Origin: Arthrobacter sp. OAP107
Lineage (GTDB): Bacteria; Actinomycetota; Actinomycetes; Actinomycetales; Micrococcaceae
Length of the DNA stretch: 64,000 bases
Direction: 5' to 3'
Assembly: GCF_040546765.1 (NCBI RefSeq)
Contig: NZ_JBEPOK010000001.1
Span: 3,906,001-3,970,000 of the forward strand
Part shown: one piece after another, positions 39,120 to 49,100 of the stretch
Position numbering within the stretch: the first letter of the stretch is position 1
Layout: each line of letters begins with the position of its first letter
Program-made: the position numbers and the translations under genes
The notes under the pieces: model-generated
What the model saw: the letters and a program-made list of their open reading frames with translations, nothing else
What the model was told of the DNA's origin: nothing
The model's database searches: none

Positions 39120-39467
39120 CTACTCCTGCCCGTTCCCGTCCAGCGCCGGGCTGTACGCGGTGTATCCGGGCCGCAGCCGCACGGCCCCCTCCCCCAGCAC
39201 AGCAATGTCCTCCCACATCACGAAGAACGATCCGCGGTGCCGCCACCGCAGCAGCTTGGGCAGCGGCCACGGCTGCGTCAGCTCGTTCCGCTCGTAGCCC
39301 AGGAACGACGACCAGCTGTGCGGGCTGACCACCAGCCCCAGCAGCCGGGCGTCGGCCATCAGCCGGCGCGGGGCGCCGTCCACCACAAACCGGGCATCGG
39401 CCACCCGCCCGAGCCGTATGCCGTCGTCGTCATGCACCGGGGTGCCCAAGAGATCACCGAGGATCAC
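39120..39467 (-). CDS. PRC-barrel domain protein 2
   Basis: 115 residues starting at GTG 39467, inside the 3' end of the preceding gene (14-base overlap). The N-terminal PRC-barrel pattern is 'ILGDLLGTPVHDDDGIRLGR' with 'VADARFVVDG', followed by 'LLGLVVSP' and a second beta half ('WEDIAVLGEGAVRLRPG'). PRC barrels are small adaptor beta-barrels seen in RimM, photosynthetic reaction centres and many stress proteins. It is the last gene of a four-gene overlapping operon with an NRAMP-like transporter, where it may sense or bind metal or regulate the channel. Confidence 0.75.
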   Translation of the reverse strand: MILGDLLGTPVHDDDGIRLGRVADARFVVDGAPRRLMADARLLGLVVSPHSWSSFLGYERNELTQPWPLPKLLRWRHRGSFFVMWEDIAVLGEGAVRLRPGYTAYSPALDGNGQE

Positions 39468-39885
39468 GGCGGGCTCCCGACCCCGGGATCCGGGCGATGA
39501 TCTTGTCGCGGATCCAGCGCTCCACCCAGTCTGCGTCCAGACCCTGGCCGCAGACGCCGAGCCGGACCACCACGCCGACGTCGGCCACGTCCGTCCACGG
39601 GATCCGGATGAGCCGGGACGACGGCGGCCTACCGCCGAAGATGCGCGTCCCCAGGACGGGGCCGGTCAGCAGCGCGGTGAGCACCGGCGCCGGCGTTCCC
39701 TCGGGAATCATCGTGCCCAGGGGAAGCTCGGGTGCGCCCTCGGGGACGCCGAACTCGAGGTCGTCCACGGTGGTGACCGGGACGCCGTCGCTGTCCAGAA
39801 CCTGGCGGTCCAGCAGGTGCAGCTGCGCATCCAGGGTCTGCCCGGCGACGGGAGGAACGGAGGGCAGCGGGCGGGGTGTTTTCAT
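39454..39885 (-). CDS. PRC-barrel domain protein 1
   Basis: 143 residues. ATG 39885 overlaps the stop of the transporter gene (ATGA). A PRC-barrel-like stretch is 'LHLLDRQVLDSDGVPVTTVD' with 'DLEFGVPEG'; a second segment, 'SSRLIRIPWTDVADVGVVVR', forms the other half. The Pro-rich loop between the halves and the C-terminal basic helix ('WVERWIRDKIIARIPG') are distinctive. Very likely cotranslated with the transporter and part of the same function. Assignment is by motif, not by search. Confidence 0.7.
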   Translation of the reverse strand: MKTPRPLPSVPPVAGQTLDAQLHLLDRQVLDSDGVPVTTVDDLEFGVPEGAPELPLGTMIPEGTPAPVLTALLTGPVLGTRIFGGRPPSSRLIRIPWTDVADVGVVVRLGVCGQGLDADWVERWIRDKIIARIPGSGARRDPR

Positions 39886-41108
39886 GCGCCGGCTCCTGTC
39901 ACGATCATCAGCGGAATGGCCGCCAGCGAAGCCACGAGGATCACCACGAGGTAGATCATGGCCACCACATTCACGCCGCGGCCGTTGACGTGCTTGCCCA
40001 TGTATTGGGGGTCGTTGGCCACGATCAGGATGGGCAGGTACGTCAGCGGCAGCGCCACGGCGGAGAACACCACCGAGTATTCGGTCACCAGCACCGGATC
40101 CACGCCCGTGGCCAGCACGGCCAGCCCCACCAGCAGGCAGATGATCATCGACACATGGAACCGGGCCGCCTCGGCAGGCTTCCGGAACTTGCCCCAGGAC
40201 CAGCCGAAGAACTGCGCCAGCGTGTAGCCGCTGGAGAGCGTCGTTTCCAGCGCGGCACCGAACGTCGCGGCCATAATGCCAAGAAGGACGACGGCGAGCC
40301 CCAGTTTCCCGGCGCCCGCCGCCACCGGGAGGATCACCTGGGAGAGGGACGTGACGGCGATGCCGGCCGGAAGAAGCACGACGGCGGCGCACCCGGCGAT
40401 CGCGACGGACAGTAGCCCGCCGAGCGGGAACCCCACCAGAACGTTGATCCGCGACTGGATCAGGTCCTTGATCTTCCACCCCTCCTCCACAGCGCCGGAG
40501 GAAAAGAAGAACACCTCGTACGGCGTCATCGCGGCACCGAACAGCGCGATGGCGAAGTACCAGTAGGTGGCGCCGGTTTCCTCGGCCGGGACGGCGGGGA
40601 TGGCCTGGCTGGCCAGGTTGCCCCAGTCCGGCTTGAGCAGGAACAGCGCCACCGCAAAGACGATCAGCGTCAGGCCGAGGAGCCCGGTGACGTTTTCCAT
40701 GATGGAGAACTTGACCCGCCAGATGACCAGCCACACGGCCACGGCCGCCAGCGGAATCCAGAGCAGGTAGTTGACGCTGCTGGCCAGCTGCAGGGCCAGT
40801 GCGACGCCGCCGATCTCCGCGGTCACGGTCATCAGGTTGATGAGGAAGGACGCGGACAGGTTCGCCAGCCCGGCGCGCGGCCCCAGGCGTTCGCGGATCA
40901 CCTCGAACGTGGCCCGGCCGGAGGCGGCCGCCACCCGCCCGGACATGTTGGCGAACACGCAGATGCCCACGACGCCGACGGCCACCACCCAGACCAGGGA
41001 CATCCCGAACCGGGACCCGACGACGGCGTTGGTCACCAGGTCGCCGATGTCCACGAAGCCGCCAATGGCGGTCAGGATGCCGAGGGCGACGCCGAGCAGG
41101 CGTTTCAT
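39882..41108 (-). CDS. NRAMP-related transporter with altered metal-binding motifs
   Basis: 408 residues with about 11 membrane helices in the NRAMP/LeuT order. Helix 1, where canonical NRAMPs have D-P-G-N, reads 'GGFVDIGDLVTN' (D-I-G-D). Helix 6, where they have M-P-H, reads 'GAAMTPYEVFFFSSG' (T-P-Y), so the metal-coordinating Met and the His are both replaced. The fold signature 'GALLLGIMAATFGAALE'-like helix and the C-terminal helices are normal. Loss of the soft Met ligand suggests a harder cation such as Mg2+, as in NRAMP-related Mg transporters; this is inferred. It is translationally coupled upstream to a lipoprotein and downstream to PRC-barrel proteins. Confidence 0.8.
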   Translation of the reverse strand: MKRLLGVALGILTAIGGFVDIGDLVTNAVVGSRFGMSLVWVVAVGVVGICVFANMSGRVAAASGRATFEVIRERLGPRAGLANLSASFLINLMTVTAEIGGVALALQLASSVNYLLWIPLAAVAVWLVIWRVKFSIMENVTGLLGLTLIVFAVALFLLKPDWGNLASQAIPAVPAEETGATYWYFAIALFGAAMTPYEVFFFSSGAVEEGWKIKDLIQSRINVLVGFPLGGLLSVAIAGCAAVVLLPAGIAVTSLSQVILPVAAGAGKLGLAVVLLGIMAATFGAALETTLSSGYTLAQFFGWSWGKFRKPAEAARFHVSMIICLLVGLAVLATGVDPVLVTEYSVVFSAVALPLTYLPILIVANDPQYMGKHVNGRGVNVVAMIYLVVILVASLAAIPLMIVTGAGA

Positions 41109-41572
41109 TTCTTGCCCACCTTCGACGTGAGCTGCTCCAGCGCGTCCTCAGCCGAGGCGAGCGCCTTGTCTCCGTCCGAAAGGGACGGGCCGCCGTCGTC
41201 GGATGATACGGCGTTCCGTGCGGTGGTGAGGCTTGCGGCCGAACTGTCCAGGACCTTCAGCGCCTCCTCCCGCACCTGCCGGTCCCCGGGCGAGGTGGGC
41301 GAGAGGCGCAGGACGGTGTCGCGGCTGGTCTGCACTTCCTTGAGGGCGTCCTCGAGCGCGGTGGAGGTGGCGGCCTTGGTGAGCCTGCCGCCGGAGTCGA
41401 GGCCGACGGCGAGCTTGGCGGTGGCGATGGCGGAGGAGCTGTTCTGGGCGGCGGTGGACACGGTGTCCCTGACGGCGCTGCCGGCTGAGCAGGAGGTGAG
41501 GACGGCTCCGAGACAGGCAACGGCGGCGAGTGTCCGGCGGCCCGTCCGGGCTCCGGCTGGCCTGGTCTGCAC
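41105..41572 (-). CDS. Lipoprotein in the NRAMP-like operon
   Basis: 155 residues from GTG 41572 (leader GGAGGGAAG). The signal ends in a lipobox 'LGAVLTSC', so the mature protein is a membrane-anchored lipoprotein. It is helical with 'TVSTAAQNSSSAIATAKLAV' and Ser/Thr/Asp-rich segments, with no known domain. Its stop overlaps the transporter's ATG (ATGA), which argues for cotranslation. It may present ions to the transporter or stabilise it at the outer face. Confidence 0.75.
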   Translation of the reverse strand: MQTRPAGARTGRRTLAAVACLGAVLTSCSAGSAVRDTVSTAAQNSSSAIATAKLAVGLDSGGRLTKAATSTALEDALKEVQTSRDTVLRLSPTSPGDRQVREEALKVLDSSAASLTTARNAVSSDDGGPSLSDGDKALASAEDALEQLTSKVGKK

Positions 41573-41635
41573 CTTCCCTCCAGCCTCCGGGCAGGCCCGG
41601 TTGGTCCGAAACGCCGCTGCAATTAGTTGCCTTGA

Positions 41636-41647
41636 GCTATGTATAGC
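41636..41647. promoter_or_regulatory. Palindrome at a likely -10 of the lipoprotein operon
   Basis: GCTATGTATAGC has 5-base arms and contains TATACAT on the minus strand, a good -10 for the operon starting at 41572. A regulator bound here would block the promoter. The opposite-strand gene at 41807 has its own TATGAT (41731-41736). Confidence 0.4.
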
Positions 41648-41806
41648 ACTGCGCACCGGTAAACAGCAGAGCGCCGCAAGGGGCAAGTTGCCGGCTCACG
41701 GAAACGGTGGCCGGCGGCGGCCGGCGGGCGTATGATCCGGGCATGGAGCGGCATATAGTCGCGCCCACGACATCCTGCCTGAGCACTGCAACCCGGAGGT
41801 GCACTG

Positions 41807-42193
41807 ATGGAAATGCCCAAACCGACCGAGGCTGACAAGGAACACTTCCGGGCGGTGGTGCCTGACCATCCCGGGGTGGTTATCAAGCCGATGTTCGGGA
41901 ACCTGGGAGCGTTCGTCAACGGCAACATGTTCGCCGGGCTGTTCGGGCCGACCATCGGCATCAAGCTCTCCGACCAGGACCGGGAGGTGCTGGAATCCTC
42001 GGAGCGGACTGTCCCCTTTGGGCCGCCGGAACGTCCGATGGGCGGATACACCGGGCTGCCGGAGATCTGGAACGAAGAGGGCGACGGCGATGACGCGCGG
42101 GCCCGGGCCTGGACGGAGAAGGCGTTCGCGTACGTCGCCAGCCTGCCGCCGAAGGCCGCGAAGGAACCCAAGCCCAAGGCCGCCAAGAAGTAG
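41807..42193 (+). CDS. TfoX N-terminal-domain protein
   Basis: 128 residues with the TfoX/Sxy N-domain pattern: 'VVIKPMFGNLGAFVNGNMFA' and 'LFGPTIGIKLSDQDREVL', then 'ERPMGGYTGLPEI'. In gamma-proteobacteria TfoX controls competence; actinobacterial single-domain versions have no known role. The basic Pro/Lys/Ala tail is unlike classical members. ATG 41807 follows 'CGGAGGTGCACTG'. Two bases separate it from the next gene, so the two are probably cotranscribed. Confidence 0.85.
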   Translation: MEMPKPTEADKEHFRAVVPDHPGVVIKPMFGNLGAFVNGNMFAGLFGPTIGIKLSDQDREVLESSERTVPFGPPERPMGGYTGLPEIWNEEGDGDDARARAWTEKAFAYVASLPPKAAKEPKPKAAKK

Positions 42194-42195
42194 CC

Positions 42196-43458
42196 ATGCC
42201 CTCCCCTGCCGGCACCGCGCATGAAATCGACACCCTGGTCATCGGGGCCGGGCAGGCGGGCCTGGCCACGAGCTACTGGCTGAGCCGGGCCGGCGTCGAA
42301 CACCTGCTGCTGGAACAGCGCCCCCAGCTGGGCGGCGCCTGGCAGGACCGCTGGGACTCGTTCTATTTGAATACGCCCAACTTCGCGTTCCTGCTGCCGG
42401 GGATGACGTACGACGGGCCGGAGCCGGACGCGTTCCTGCCCCGCGACGAGGTGATCGGGCTCTTCCGCGAGTACGCCCGGCGGATTGCGGCACCGGTGCA
42501 GCTGGGGACCGGGGTGACCCGGGTTGCAACGGCGGACGGCGGGTTCGCCGTCGATACGAACCGGGGGCGCTGGCTGGTGCGGAACGTTGTCCTCGCGAAC
42601 GGGGCCTATCAGGTGCCGCGCGTTCCGGCGTCGGCCGCCAAACTCCCCCGGCACATTACCCAGCTGCACAGCCATGACTACCGCAACCCGACGCAGCTGC
42701 CTGACGGCGCGGTGCTGGTGGTGGGGACCGGGCAGTCGGGCGGGCAGATCACCGAGGACCTGCTCGCCGCCGGCCGGGAGGTGCACTTGTCTGTGTCGGC
42801 CTGCCCCGAGGCGCCGCGGCGCTACCGCGGGCAGGACACGTTCTACTGGCTCCTCGAGGTCAACCTGCACGGGCCCGATTACGGCATCAACGGCCTCCAG
42901 GCGGCGCAGCTTCCGTCGCCCGCCGCGCGGTTCATGTGCAATCCGCTGATCTCCGGCAACGACGGCGGGCACGGCATCCGTCTGCGGGACCTCGGCCGCC
43001 GCGGCGTCCGGCTGCACGGCCATTATGAGGAAACGGACGACGGCGCCATCACCTTCAGCGACGACCTCGCCGCCCGCATCGCACTCACGGAATCGGCGTT
43101 CGGGCAGCGGATGCAGGTGATGCTGGACGCGTACATTTTGGCGGCGGGGGTCCAGGCACCAGATGCTGAACCTGTGCCGGCGGTCGACTGGCAGCCTTCC
43201 TCGTCCGGGGCGCGCCTGGACCTCGACGATGAGGGCATCACGTCCGTCATCTGGAGCACCGGCTACGGGCTGGACTTCGGGTTCCTGGACATCCCTGTCC
43301 TGAACGAGTGGAACTACCCGCGCCATTCACGCGGCGTCACCGAGGTTCCAGGGCTGTATGCGGTGGGGCTGCCGTGGCTTACGAAGCACGCGTCGTCGAC
43401 CGTGGCTGCGGTGGGGATGGATGCGGAGTACGTGGCGGGCCATCTCGCGGGACGCTGA
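42196..43458 (+). CDS. Flavin-dependent monooxygenase, FMO/CzcO-like
   Basis: 420 residues. Two dinucleotide-binding motifs are seen: FAD 'VIGAGQAGLATSYWL' near residue 16 and NADPH 'VVGTGQSGGQITEDLL' near residue 178. Between them is 'PNFAFLLPGMTYDGPEPDAF'. These are the marks of flavin-containing monooxygenases and the CzcO-like family, which oxidise sulphur, nitrogen or carbonyl compounds. It follows the TfoX-like gene by 2 bases. The substrate is unknown. Confidence 0.85.
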   Translation: MPSPAGTAHEIDTLVIGAGQAGLATSYWLSRAGVEHLLLEQRPQLGGAWQDRWDSFYLNTPNFAFLLPGMTYDGPEPDAFLPRDEVIGLFREYARRIAAPVQLGTGVTRVATADGGFAVDTNRGRWLVRNVVLANGAYQVPRVPASAAKLPRHITQLHSHDYRNPTQLPDGAVLVVGTGQSGGQITEDLLAAGREVHLSVSACPEAPRRYRGQDTFYWLLEVNLHGPDYGINGLQAAQLPSPAARFMCNPLISGNDGGHGIRLRDLGRRGVRLHGHYEETDDGAITFSDDLAARIALTESAFGQRMQVMLDAYILAAGVQAPDAEPVPAVDWQPSSSGARLDLDDEGITSVIWSTGYGLDFGFLDIPVLNEWNYPRHSRGVTEVPGLYAVGLPWLTKHASSTVAAVGMDAEYVAGHLAGR

Positions 43459-43461
43459 ACT

Positions 43462-43524
43462 GCAACGCGGGGTCACTTATCGCCCAATTTCGGGCCTTTA
43501 TTGGGCGGGAAGTGACCCCGCGTT
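43462..43524. repeat. Long palindromic dispersed repeat, copy 2
   Basis: Outer arms GCAACGCGGGGTCACTT and AAGTGACCCCGCGTT enclose CGCCCAAT...ATTGGGCG. It shares the GCAACGCGGGGTCA half and the inner GCCC/ATTGGGCG stem with the copy at 28272-28336, and starts 3 bases after a stop codon. Confidence 0.75.
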
Positions 43525-43549
43525 TCTCTTGTGCACCGCTCATCGGGCG

Positions 43550-43563
43550 CTCTAAAATTAGAG
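43550..43563. promoter_or_regulatory. AT-rich palindrome upstream of a membrane-protein gene
   Basis: CTCTAAAATTAGAG has 6-base arms and is followed by TATTTTTAGAG, which repeats half of it. This AT-rich patch (43550-43580) precedes ATG 43595 and probably holds the promoter and an operator. Confidence 0.45.
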
Positions 43564-43594
43564 AACCTATTTTTAGAGTGTGCGGGTGGTTGAG

Positions 43595-44071
43595 ATGGAC
43601 TGGCAGGGCTGGGCACTGTTCGGGCTGCTCGCCACCACAGCACTGACCGCCGTCATGATCGCCTGCCAGATGGCCGGCTGGACCCGGCTCGACCTGCCGC
43701 TTGTCCTGGGCAGCCTGGTCACCCCGGATCCGGACAGGGCGCGGATTGCCGGCTTCTTCATCCATCTCGCCGCCGGGCAGGTCTTCGCCCTCGGCTACGC
43801 GGCGGTCTTTGCGCTGCTGGGCCGGGCCACCTGGTGGATCGGCGCCCTGCTGGGACTCCTGCACGTCGCCGTGGCGCTGACCGTCATTCTTCCCTTGCTT
43901 CCCGGCATCCATCCCCGGATGGCCAGCACCCGGGCAGGTCCAGCAAGCCGCGCGGCACTTGAACCTCCCGGCCTGCTGGGCCTGAACTACGGAATCCAGA
44001 CCCCGGCGGTGGCCGTCGCGGCCCATCTGGTCTACGGCTCGCTACTGGGGCTGCTCCTCACGGCCGGCTGA
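43595..44071 (+). CDS. Membrane protein of unknown function
   Basis: 158 residues from ATG 43595 (a GTG at 43580 is also in frame). About four hydrophobic helices are seen: near the N-terminus ('WALFGLLATTALTAVMIACQ'), ~55-80, ~85-110 and at the C-terminus ('VAVAAHLVYGSLLGLLLTAG'). The pattern 'FFIHLAAGQVFALGYAAVFA' is seen in several small actinobacterial membrane proteins without known role. The stop is 24 bases before the GH15 gene, so the two may form an operon. Confidence 0.7.
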   Translation: MDWQGWALFGLLATTALTAVMIACQMAGWTRLDLPLVLGSLVTPDPDRARIAGFFIHLAAGQVFALGYAAVFALLGRATWWIGALLGLLHVAVALTVILPLLPGIHPRMASTRAGPASRAALEPPGLLGLNYGIQTPAVAVAAHLVYGSLLGLLLTAG

Positions 44072-44095
44072 CCCTCCAGGAAAAGGTGGAGCACC

Positions 44096-45925
44096 ATGGC
44101 CAACATAAACTCGCCCGCCCTCGCGGATTACGGGCTGCTGGGTGACACGCGCACGGCCGCGCTGGTTTCGGCCGACGGCGGCATCGACTGGCTCTGCGCA
44201 CCCACCTTCGACGGCGAACCCGTCTTCGGCGCCCTGCTCGGCGGCCCGGACGCGGGTACGTTCCGCGTGGGCCCCGCGTGGCCTGCCGAACGCCTGGCCC
44301 GCCGGTACCGGCCGCACACAGCCTCGCTCGAAACGGTCTGGGCCACCGCCGGCGGCACGCTTAAACTCACCGAAGCGATGGTGGCGGAGGTGTCCGGCCG
44401 CCTGCTGCCCACCACTCTCCTCGTCCGGCGGCTGGAGGCCGACGGCGCACCGGCGGAAGCCGCCGTCGTTTTTGACCCGCGCTTCGGCGAGCGCCACCTC
44501 CGCCCCCGCGTCCGGCAGGACCGTCACCTGGTCTGCGAATGGGGCGCGCTGGCCATGTCGCTCGGCTGCACCGGCGGGCTGCGGGTGGAGCCGGGTACGA
44601 CGACGGCCATCACCGTTCAGCCCGGACGTCCCGTTGTGATGGTGCTCGCCCTGGCATCCACGGAGCCGCTGGTCTGGGTCGATCCCGAAACCGCGTGGGA
44701 CCTGGTGGCGGACGACGAAGCCCGCTGGCGGGAGTGGTCGCTGGGCATCAGCGAGGACGTCCCGTACCGGGAAGCTGTGCTGCGGAGCCTGCTGACACTG
44801 AAGCTGCTGACCTACTCCCCCTCGGGTGCGCCCGTCGCGGCCCCCACCACGTCCCTGCCGGAGGATCCGGGCGGCATCCGCAACTGGGACTACAGGTACG
44901 CGTGGCCGCGGGACGCCAGCATCGGCATCGCCGCGTTCCTTGCCCTCGGCAAAGACGGCGAGGCGCTGAACTTCCTGAACTGGCTCCTGCACGCGAGCAG
45001 GCTGCAGCGGCCCACGCTGCCGGCCCTGCTGACCCTGACCGGCGGCCATGTCCCCCGTGAGCGCACCCTGGAGGGCTGGCCAGGCTACGCGGGCAGCGCT
45101 CCCGTGCGAACGGGCAACGGCGCCGCGCACCAGCATCAGCTCGACGGCTACGGCTGGGTCCTGGACGCCGCATGGAACCTAGTCCGGCAGGGGCACCGGC
45201 TCAATTCGGAGACGTGGCGGGCGATGCGCGGGTTCACGGATCTCGTGGCCCGGCGTTGGGCGGAGCCGGACGCCGGCATCTGGGAAATCCGTGCTGACGC
45301 CGCACACCATGTACATTCCAAGATCATGGCCTGGCTCGCGTTGGACCGGGCCTTGCGCATCGCCGAGAGCCACCGGATCAGCGCCCGGCGCCGACGCCGG
45401 TGGGAGACGGCGCGAAGCGAGCTCGCGGCCGACATCGGCTCCAAGGGGTTCGATACCGCCCGGAACACGTACACCCGCTCGTACGGGTCCGGCGATCTCG
45501 ATTCGGCGCTGCTGATACTGCCGGTGACCGGTTTCGAGGATGGCTCGGAGCGGCTGCGCGGCACGGTGGATGCTGTGTGGCAGGAACTGTCGGCCGGCTA
45601 CCCGTTCCTGTACCGCTATCCTCCGGGGCAGGACGGGCTGCCCGGAGACGAGGGGGCCTTCCTGCCGTGCTCCTTCTGGCTGGCCCAGGCCCTCGCCTTC
45701 ACGGGACGGGCAGCAGAGGCCACGGAAATGTTCGAGGCGCTCCTTGGAATCGCCGGCCCGCTTGGTCTGTTCAGCGAGGAGATCGATTCCGCCACCGGCG
45801 CCCTGCTCGGAAACTACCCACAGGCCATGACGCACGCAGCACTGGTCCAGGCAGCTTTGGCTCTTCGGGATGCTGCGCGGGACGTGACAGCTGTGCCGAA
45901 GAACAGGCGCGTGAAGGAAGCCTGA
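44096..45925 (+). CDS. Glycoside hydrolase family 15 enzyme (glucoamylase/trehalase-type)
   Basis: 609 residues. A beta-sandwich N-domain ('LADYGLLGDTRTAALVSADG', ~5-230) precedes an (alpha/alpha)6 barrel with 'RNWDYRYAWPRDASIGIAAF', 'HQHQLDGYGWVLDAA' and 'PDAGIWEIR'. There is no signal peptide, so it acts in the cytosol on maltodextrins or trehalose, as mycobacterial GH15 trehalases do. ATG 44096 follows 'AGGAAAAGGTGGAGCACC'. Confidence 0.9.
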   Translation: MANINSPALADYGLLGDTRTAALVSADGGIDWLCAPTFDGEPVFGALLGGPDAGTFRVGPAWPAERLARRYRPHTASLETVWATAGGTLKLTEAMVAEVSGRLLPTTLLVRRLEADGAPAEAAVVFDPRFGERHLRPRVRQDRHLVCEWGALAMSLGCTGGLRVEPGTTTAITVQPGRPVVMVLALASTEPLVWVDPETAWDLVADDEARWREWSLGISEDVPYREAVLRSLLTLKLLTYSPSGAPVAAPTTSLPEDPGGIRNWDYRYAWPRDASIGIAAFLALGKDGEALNFLNWLLHASRLQRPTLPALLTLTGGHVPRERTLEGWPGYAGSAPVRTGNGAAHQHQLDGYGWVLDAAWNLVRQGHRLNSETWRAMRGFTDLVARRWAEPDAGIWEIRADAAHHVHSKIMAWLALDRALRIAESHRISARRRRRWETARSELAADIGSKGFDTARNTYTRSYGSGDLDSALLILPVTGFEDGSERLRGTVDAVWQELSAGYPFLYRYPPGQDGLPGDEGAFLPCSFWLAQALAFTGRAAEATEMFEALLGIAGPLGLFSEEIDSATGALLGNYPQAMTHAALVQAALALRDAARDVTAVPKNRRVKEA

Positions 45926-46122
45926 CTCGCCGGTAGCTGTACGTGGCGGTGCCGCCTGCCCGGTTACCCGGCAAAGCCCGGGATGGGGGACCCTGCTGGG
46001 GTAGCGCCCTCTCAATTCCTAGGAAAATCCCAACCTCCGCGCAGCAGGCTTCTGGTGGGGGCACAATTACACAGTTGCACCATGCGCCCCCAAACAGGAC
46101 ATTTTGCCAACAGGGGGACAAC

Positions 46123-49100
46123 ATGAGTGCAAAGAGACAGGACCAAAAAACGCGATCGAAAGTCCGGCTGGCACGGCGCCGTCGGACTGTGGCGATACTC
46201 GGCCTGGGCGCGGTGCTGGCGTCAGGCCTGATCGCCCTCCCGCCAGCCGTGGCATCGCTGCCGGCAGGAGGCCCCGGACTGGCGCAGTCCGCAGTCGCAG
46301 GCATGGTGCCCGCGGCCCTGCCTGCCGGTTCCGGAGGCGTGGGCCCGATTGACCCGGCCAACGGCTACCCGTACTGGTACGCGGACGGAGGAGATGCAGA
46401 AAAAGGCCTGGAACCCGTCCGGCTGGAACTGTGCCTTGATGCGCAGGGCTGCCCCGTTGTCGGCGTCAACTACGATCCGTCGCAGCCGCTGTCCATCCCC
46501 GGAAACTTTCCTGAGGAATCCTTCTGGTGGTCGGGAGAAACATCGCTGACCCTGCCCGGCGGGGCCGATGCGCGGCTGATCATGGCGCAGGAAGCGGCTT
46601 TTTCCGGACTCGGGGACGTTGTGCAAGGACAGCAGAACGGGTTTGCCCGGTTGCGGATCCGGCTCGACGACGGCGTGCCCGGCCAGCGCTACACCTTCAC
46701 CCACCCCTACGGGGTGGACGTCCTGACCGCAGATGACCGAGGCAGGGTCCGCTACACCGAAGACATCGGCTGCATGCAGCAGCCGTGCAGCTGGGACGAG
46801 CCATCGAAGGGACGCTTGGGGCCCTTCCTGCGCTGGGACCCGGCCGTGGCCCCGGCAGCGCCGGAAGGCTTCATTGGTGATCCCAACGTGCAGCACAAGG
46901 TGGTCGGCAGCCCGCACAACACGGACTACTTCGAGGTCGCTGGCCCGGCGGGCGGGGCCGGCACCCCCGAGAGTGCCCGGACGGACCTATTCGCCGTGCA
47001 GGGCAAGATCGCCACGCTGAAAGCGGGGGTGGACAAGCCCGGTGGCCTTTACAATTCCCGCCAGACCGTCAGGATCCAGGCCTCCCTGCCGGACAAGGCG
47101 AAGATCATTTACACCACGGACGGCACCGATCCGGGCTTCAATGAAGACGGCTCCGTCAACGGCACGGTGTTCGTTCCAGAGGCGGATGACATGTCTGCAG
47201 CCGCAACCGTGGAGATGGCCACTCCCGGCGTGACAACCCTGAAGTACATGGCTGTCGACCTGGAGGACAACGGGAAGACCACCGCCGTCTACACCGAAGA
47301 ATACGAACTCGACGCCACGCGGCCCTGGCTCGAGGCCAGTCCGGACACGGCAGCAGGTCCCCTGGCGGGGCCGCAGGCCGTGACCTTCACGGGGACCACG
47401 AACGACCCCTCCGTCGCACCGGACATCTACTACACCACCGACGGTTCGGCCCCGGGCCTGACCGAGGAAGGGGAACCGGCCGGCTCCACCCGTGAGTACA
47501 CAGGGCCGGTCCTTCTCGGCCTGTCCACCACCATCCGGGCTGTCGCCGTCGACCCGGCCACCGGCACCGCCGGGGAGGTCCGCTCCTTCCCGTTCAAGGT
47601 CCGTAATCTCTCCGAAGTCGGTCCGGCGGGCGAGCACGGTTTCCCGCTGTGGCTGAAGGACAACGGCTGGGAGGGACAGGAGCCCGTCCAGCTGGACCTG
47701 TGCCTGGATGACCCGCTCTGCCCGGTGGTCGATGTCCTGCCCGACCCGGCGCAGCCGGCCTCCTTCCCGGACAACTTTCCGGGAGAGGCTTTCTGGTTCG
47801 CCTCAGACGCATCAATCACTGTCGGCGGCGAGGACATCCGGCTGACGCTGGGCTCGGAGGCAGCGTTCGGGGCGGATGCCGTCCAGGACAACGCCCAGGT
47901 CGCTTTCGGCCGGGTCCGGGTCCGCGGCGACGCCGTTTTCGAGCCGGGCGCCACCTACCGGTTCACGCACCCCTACGGAGTCCTGGATCTGACCGCTAAT
48001 GCCGACGGCAACATCAACTACACCGAAGACCTGGGCGCACTGAACGCCACCGGCGACTTCTCCGCGCTGCTGGAGGCGAGGATCGGGCCGTTCCTGCGCT
48101 GGACCGAGGGGGCACCCGAAGGCTACCTCGGCGACGGCTCCACCCCGCACGCCGTAACCGGTAGCCCGTATGGCACGAATGTCTTCAAAGTTGAGAAGAT
48201 CACGGCGGCCGACGGCGAGGAACTGGCGGACGCGGAGGTCCTTGGCGAGACGGACCAGTTCGTGGTCCAGGGCCGCATGACGGGTGCGACCGCACCGGAG
48301 CCCACACCCACGGCAACCACCGCAGGCGGCGTCTTCGCCACCGACCAGCTCGTCACGCTGCAGGCCACTCCGGAGAATGCACAGATCTTCTTCACTACCG
48401 ATGGGACGGACCCGACGACGGCCAGCACGCCGTACACGGAACCGATTCCCATCAGCACCGAGGGCACCACGACGCTGAAGTTCATCGCCGTGGCCTTCGG
48501 AATCACCTCTGCAGTGGTGACGGAAACGTTCACCGTGGACAAGACAGCACCGGCCCTCAGCGCCAATGTCGAGGGGAGCCAGGTCCCGGCAGGCACTCCC
48601 GTGACACTGTCAGCCAATGAGGACGCGTCCATCTTCTTCACCCTGGACGGCAGCGAGCCCACAAAGGACAGCACCCGGTACTCGGCGCCGGTAACGCTCA
48701 CCGGGGGCCAGACCCTGCGGGCCCTTGCGGTCGATGCGGCCGGAAATGCCAGCAGCATCGGCAGCTGGACGGCGGCTGCTGGAACGGGTGGGGAAACCCC
48801 AGTTGATCCGCCCACTGACGTACCTGTAGATCCGCCGACCGAGGCACCCGTGACGAAGGACTCCGCGGGCCATGATTTCAATGGCGACTCCAGGGCGGAC
48901 CTCGTCTCGACGGATACGTCCGGCAAGCTGTGGCTGTACCCCGGCAACGGAAACGGCGGCTTTGCTCCCAAGAAGCAGGCCGGCGCGGGCTGGAACAGCA
49001 TGACCAGCGTGGTCAGCCCCGGCGACACCAACGGTGACGGCAAGTCTGATCTGGTGGCCCGCGATGCGGCCGGCAAGCTGTGGCTCTACCCCGGCACAGG

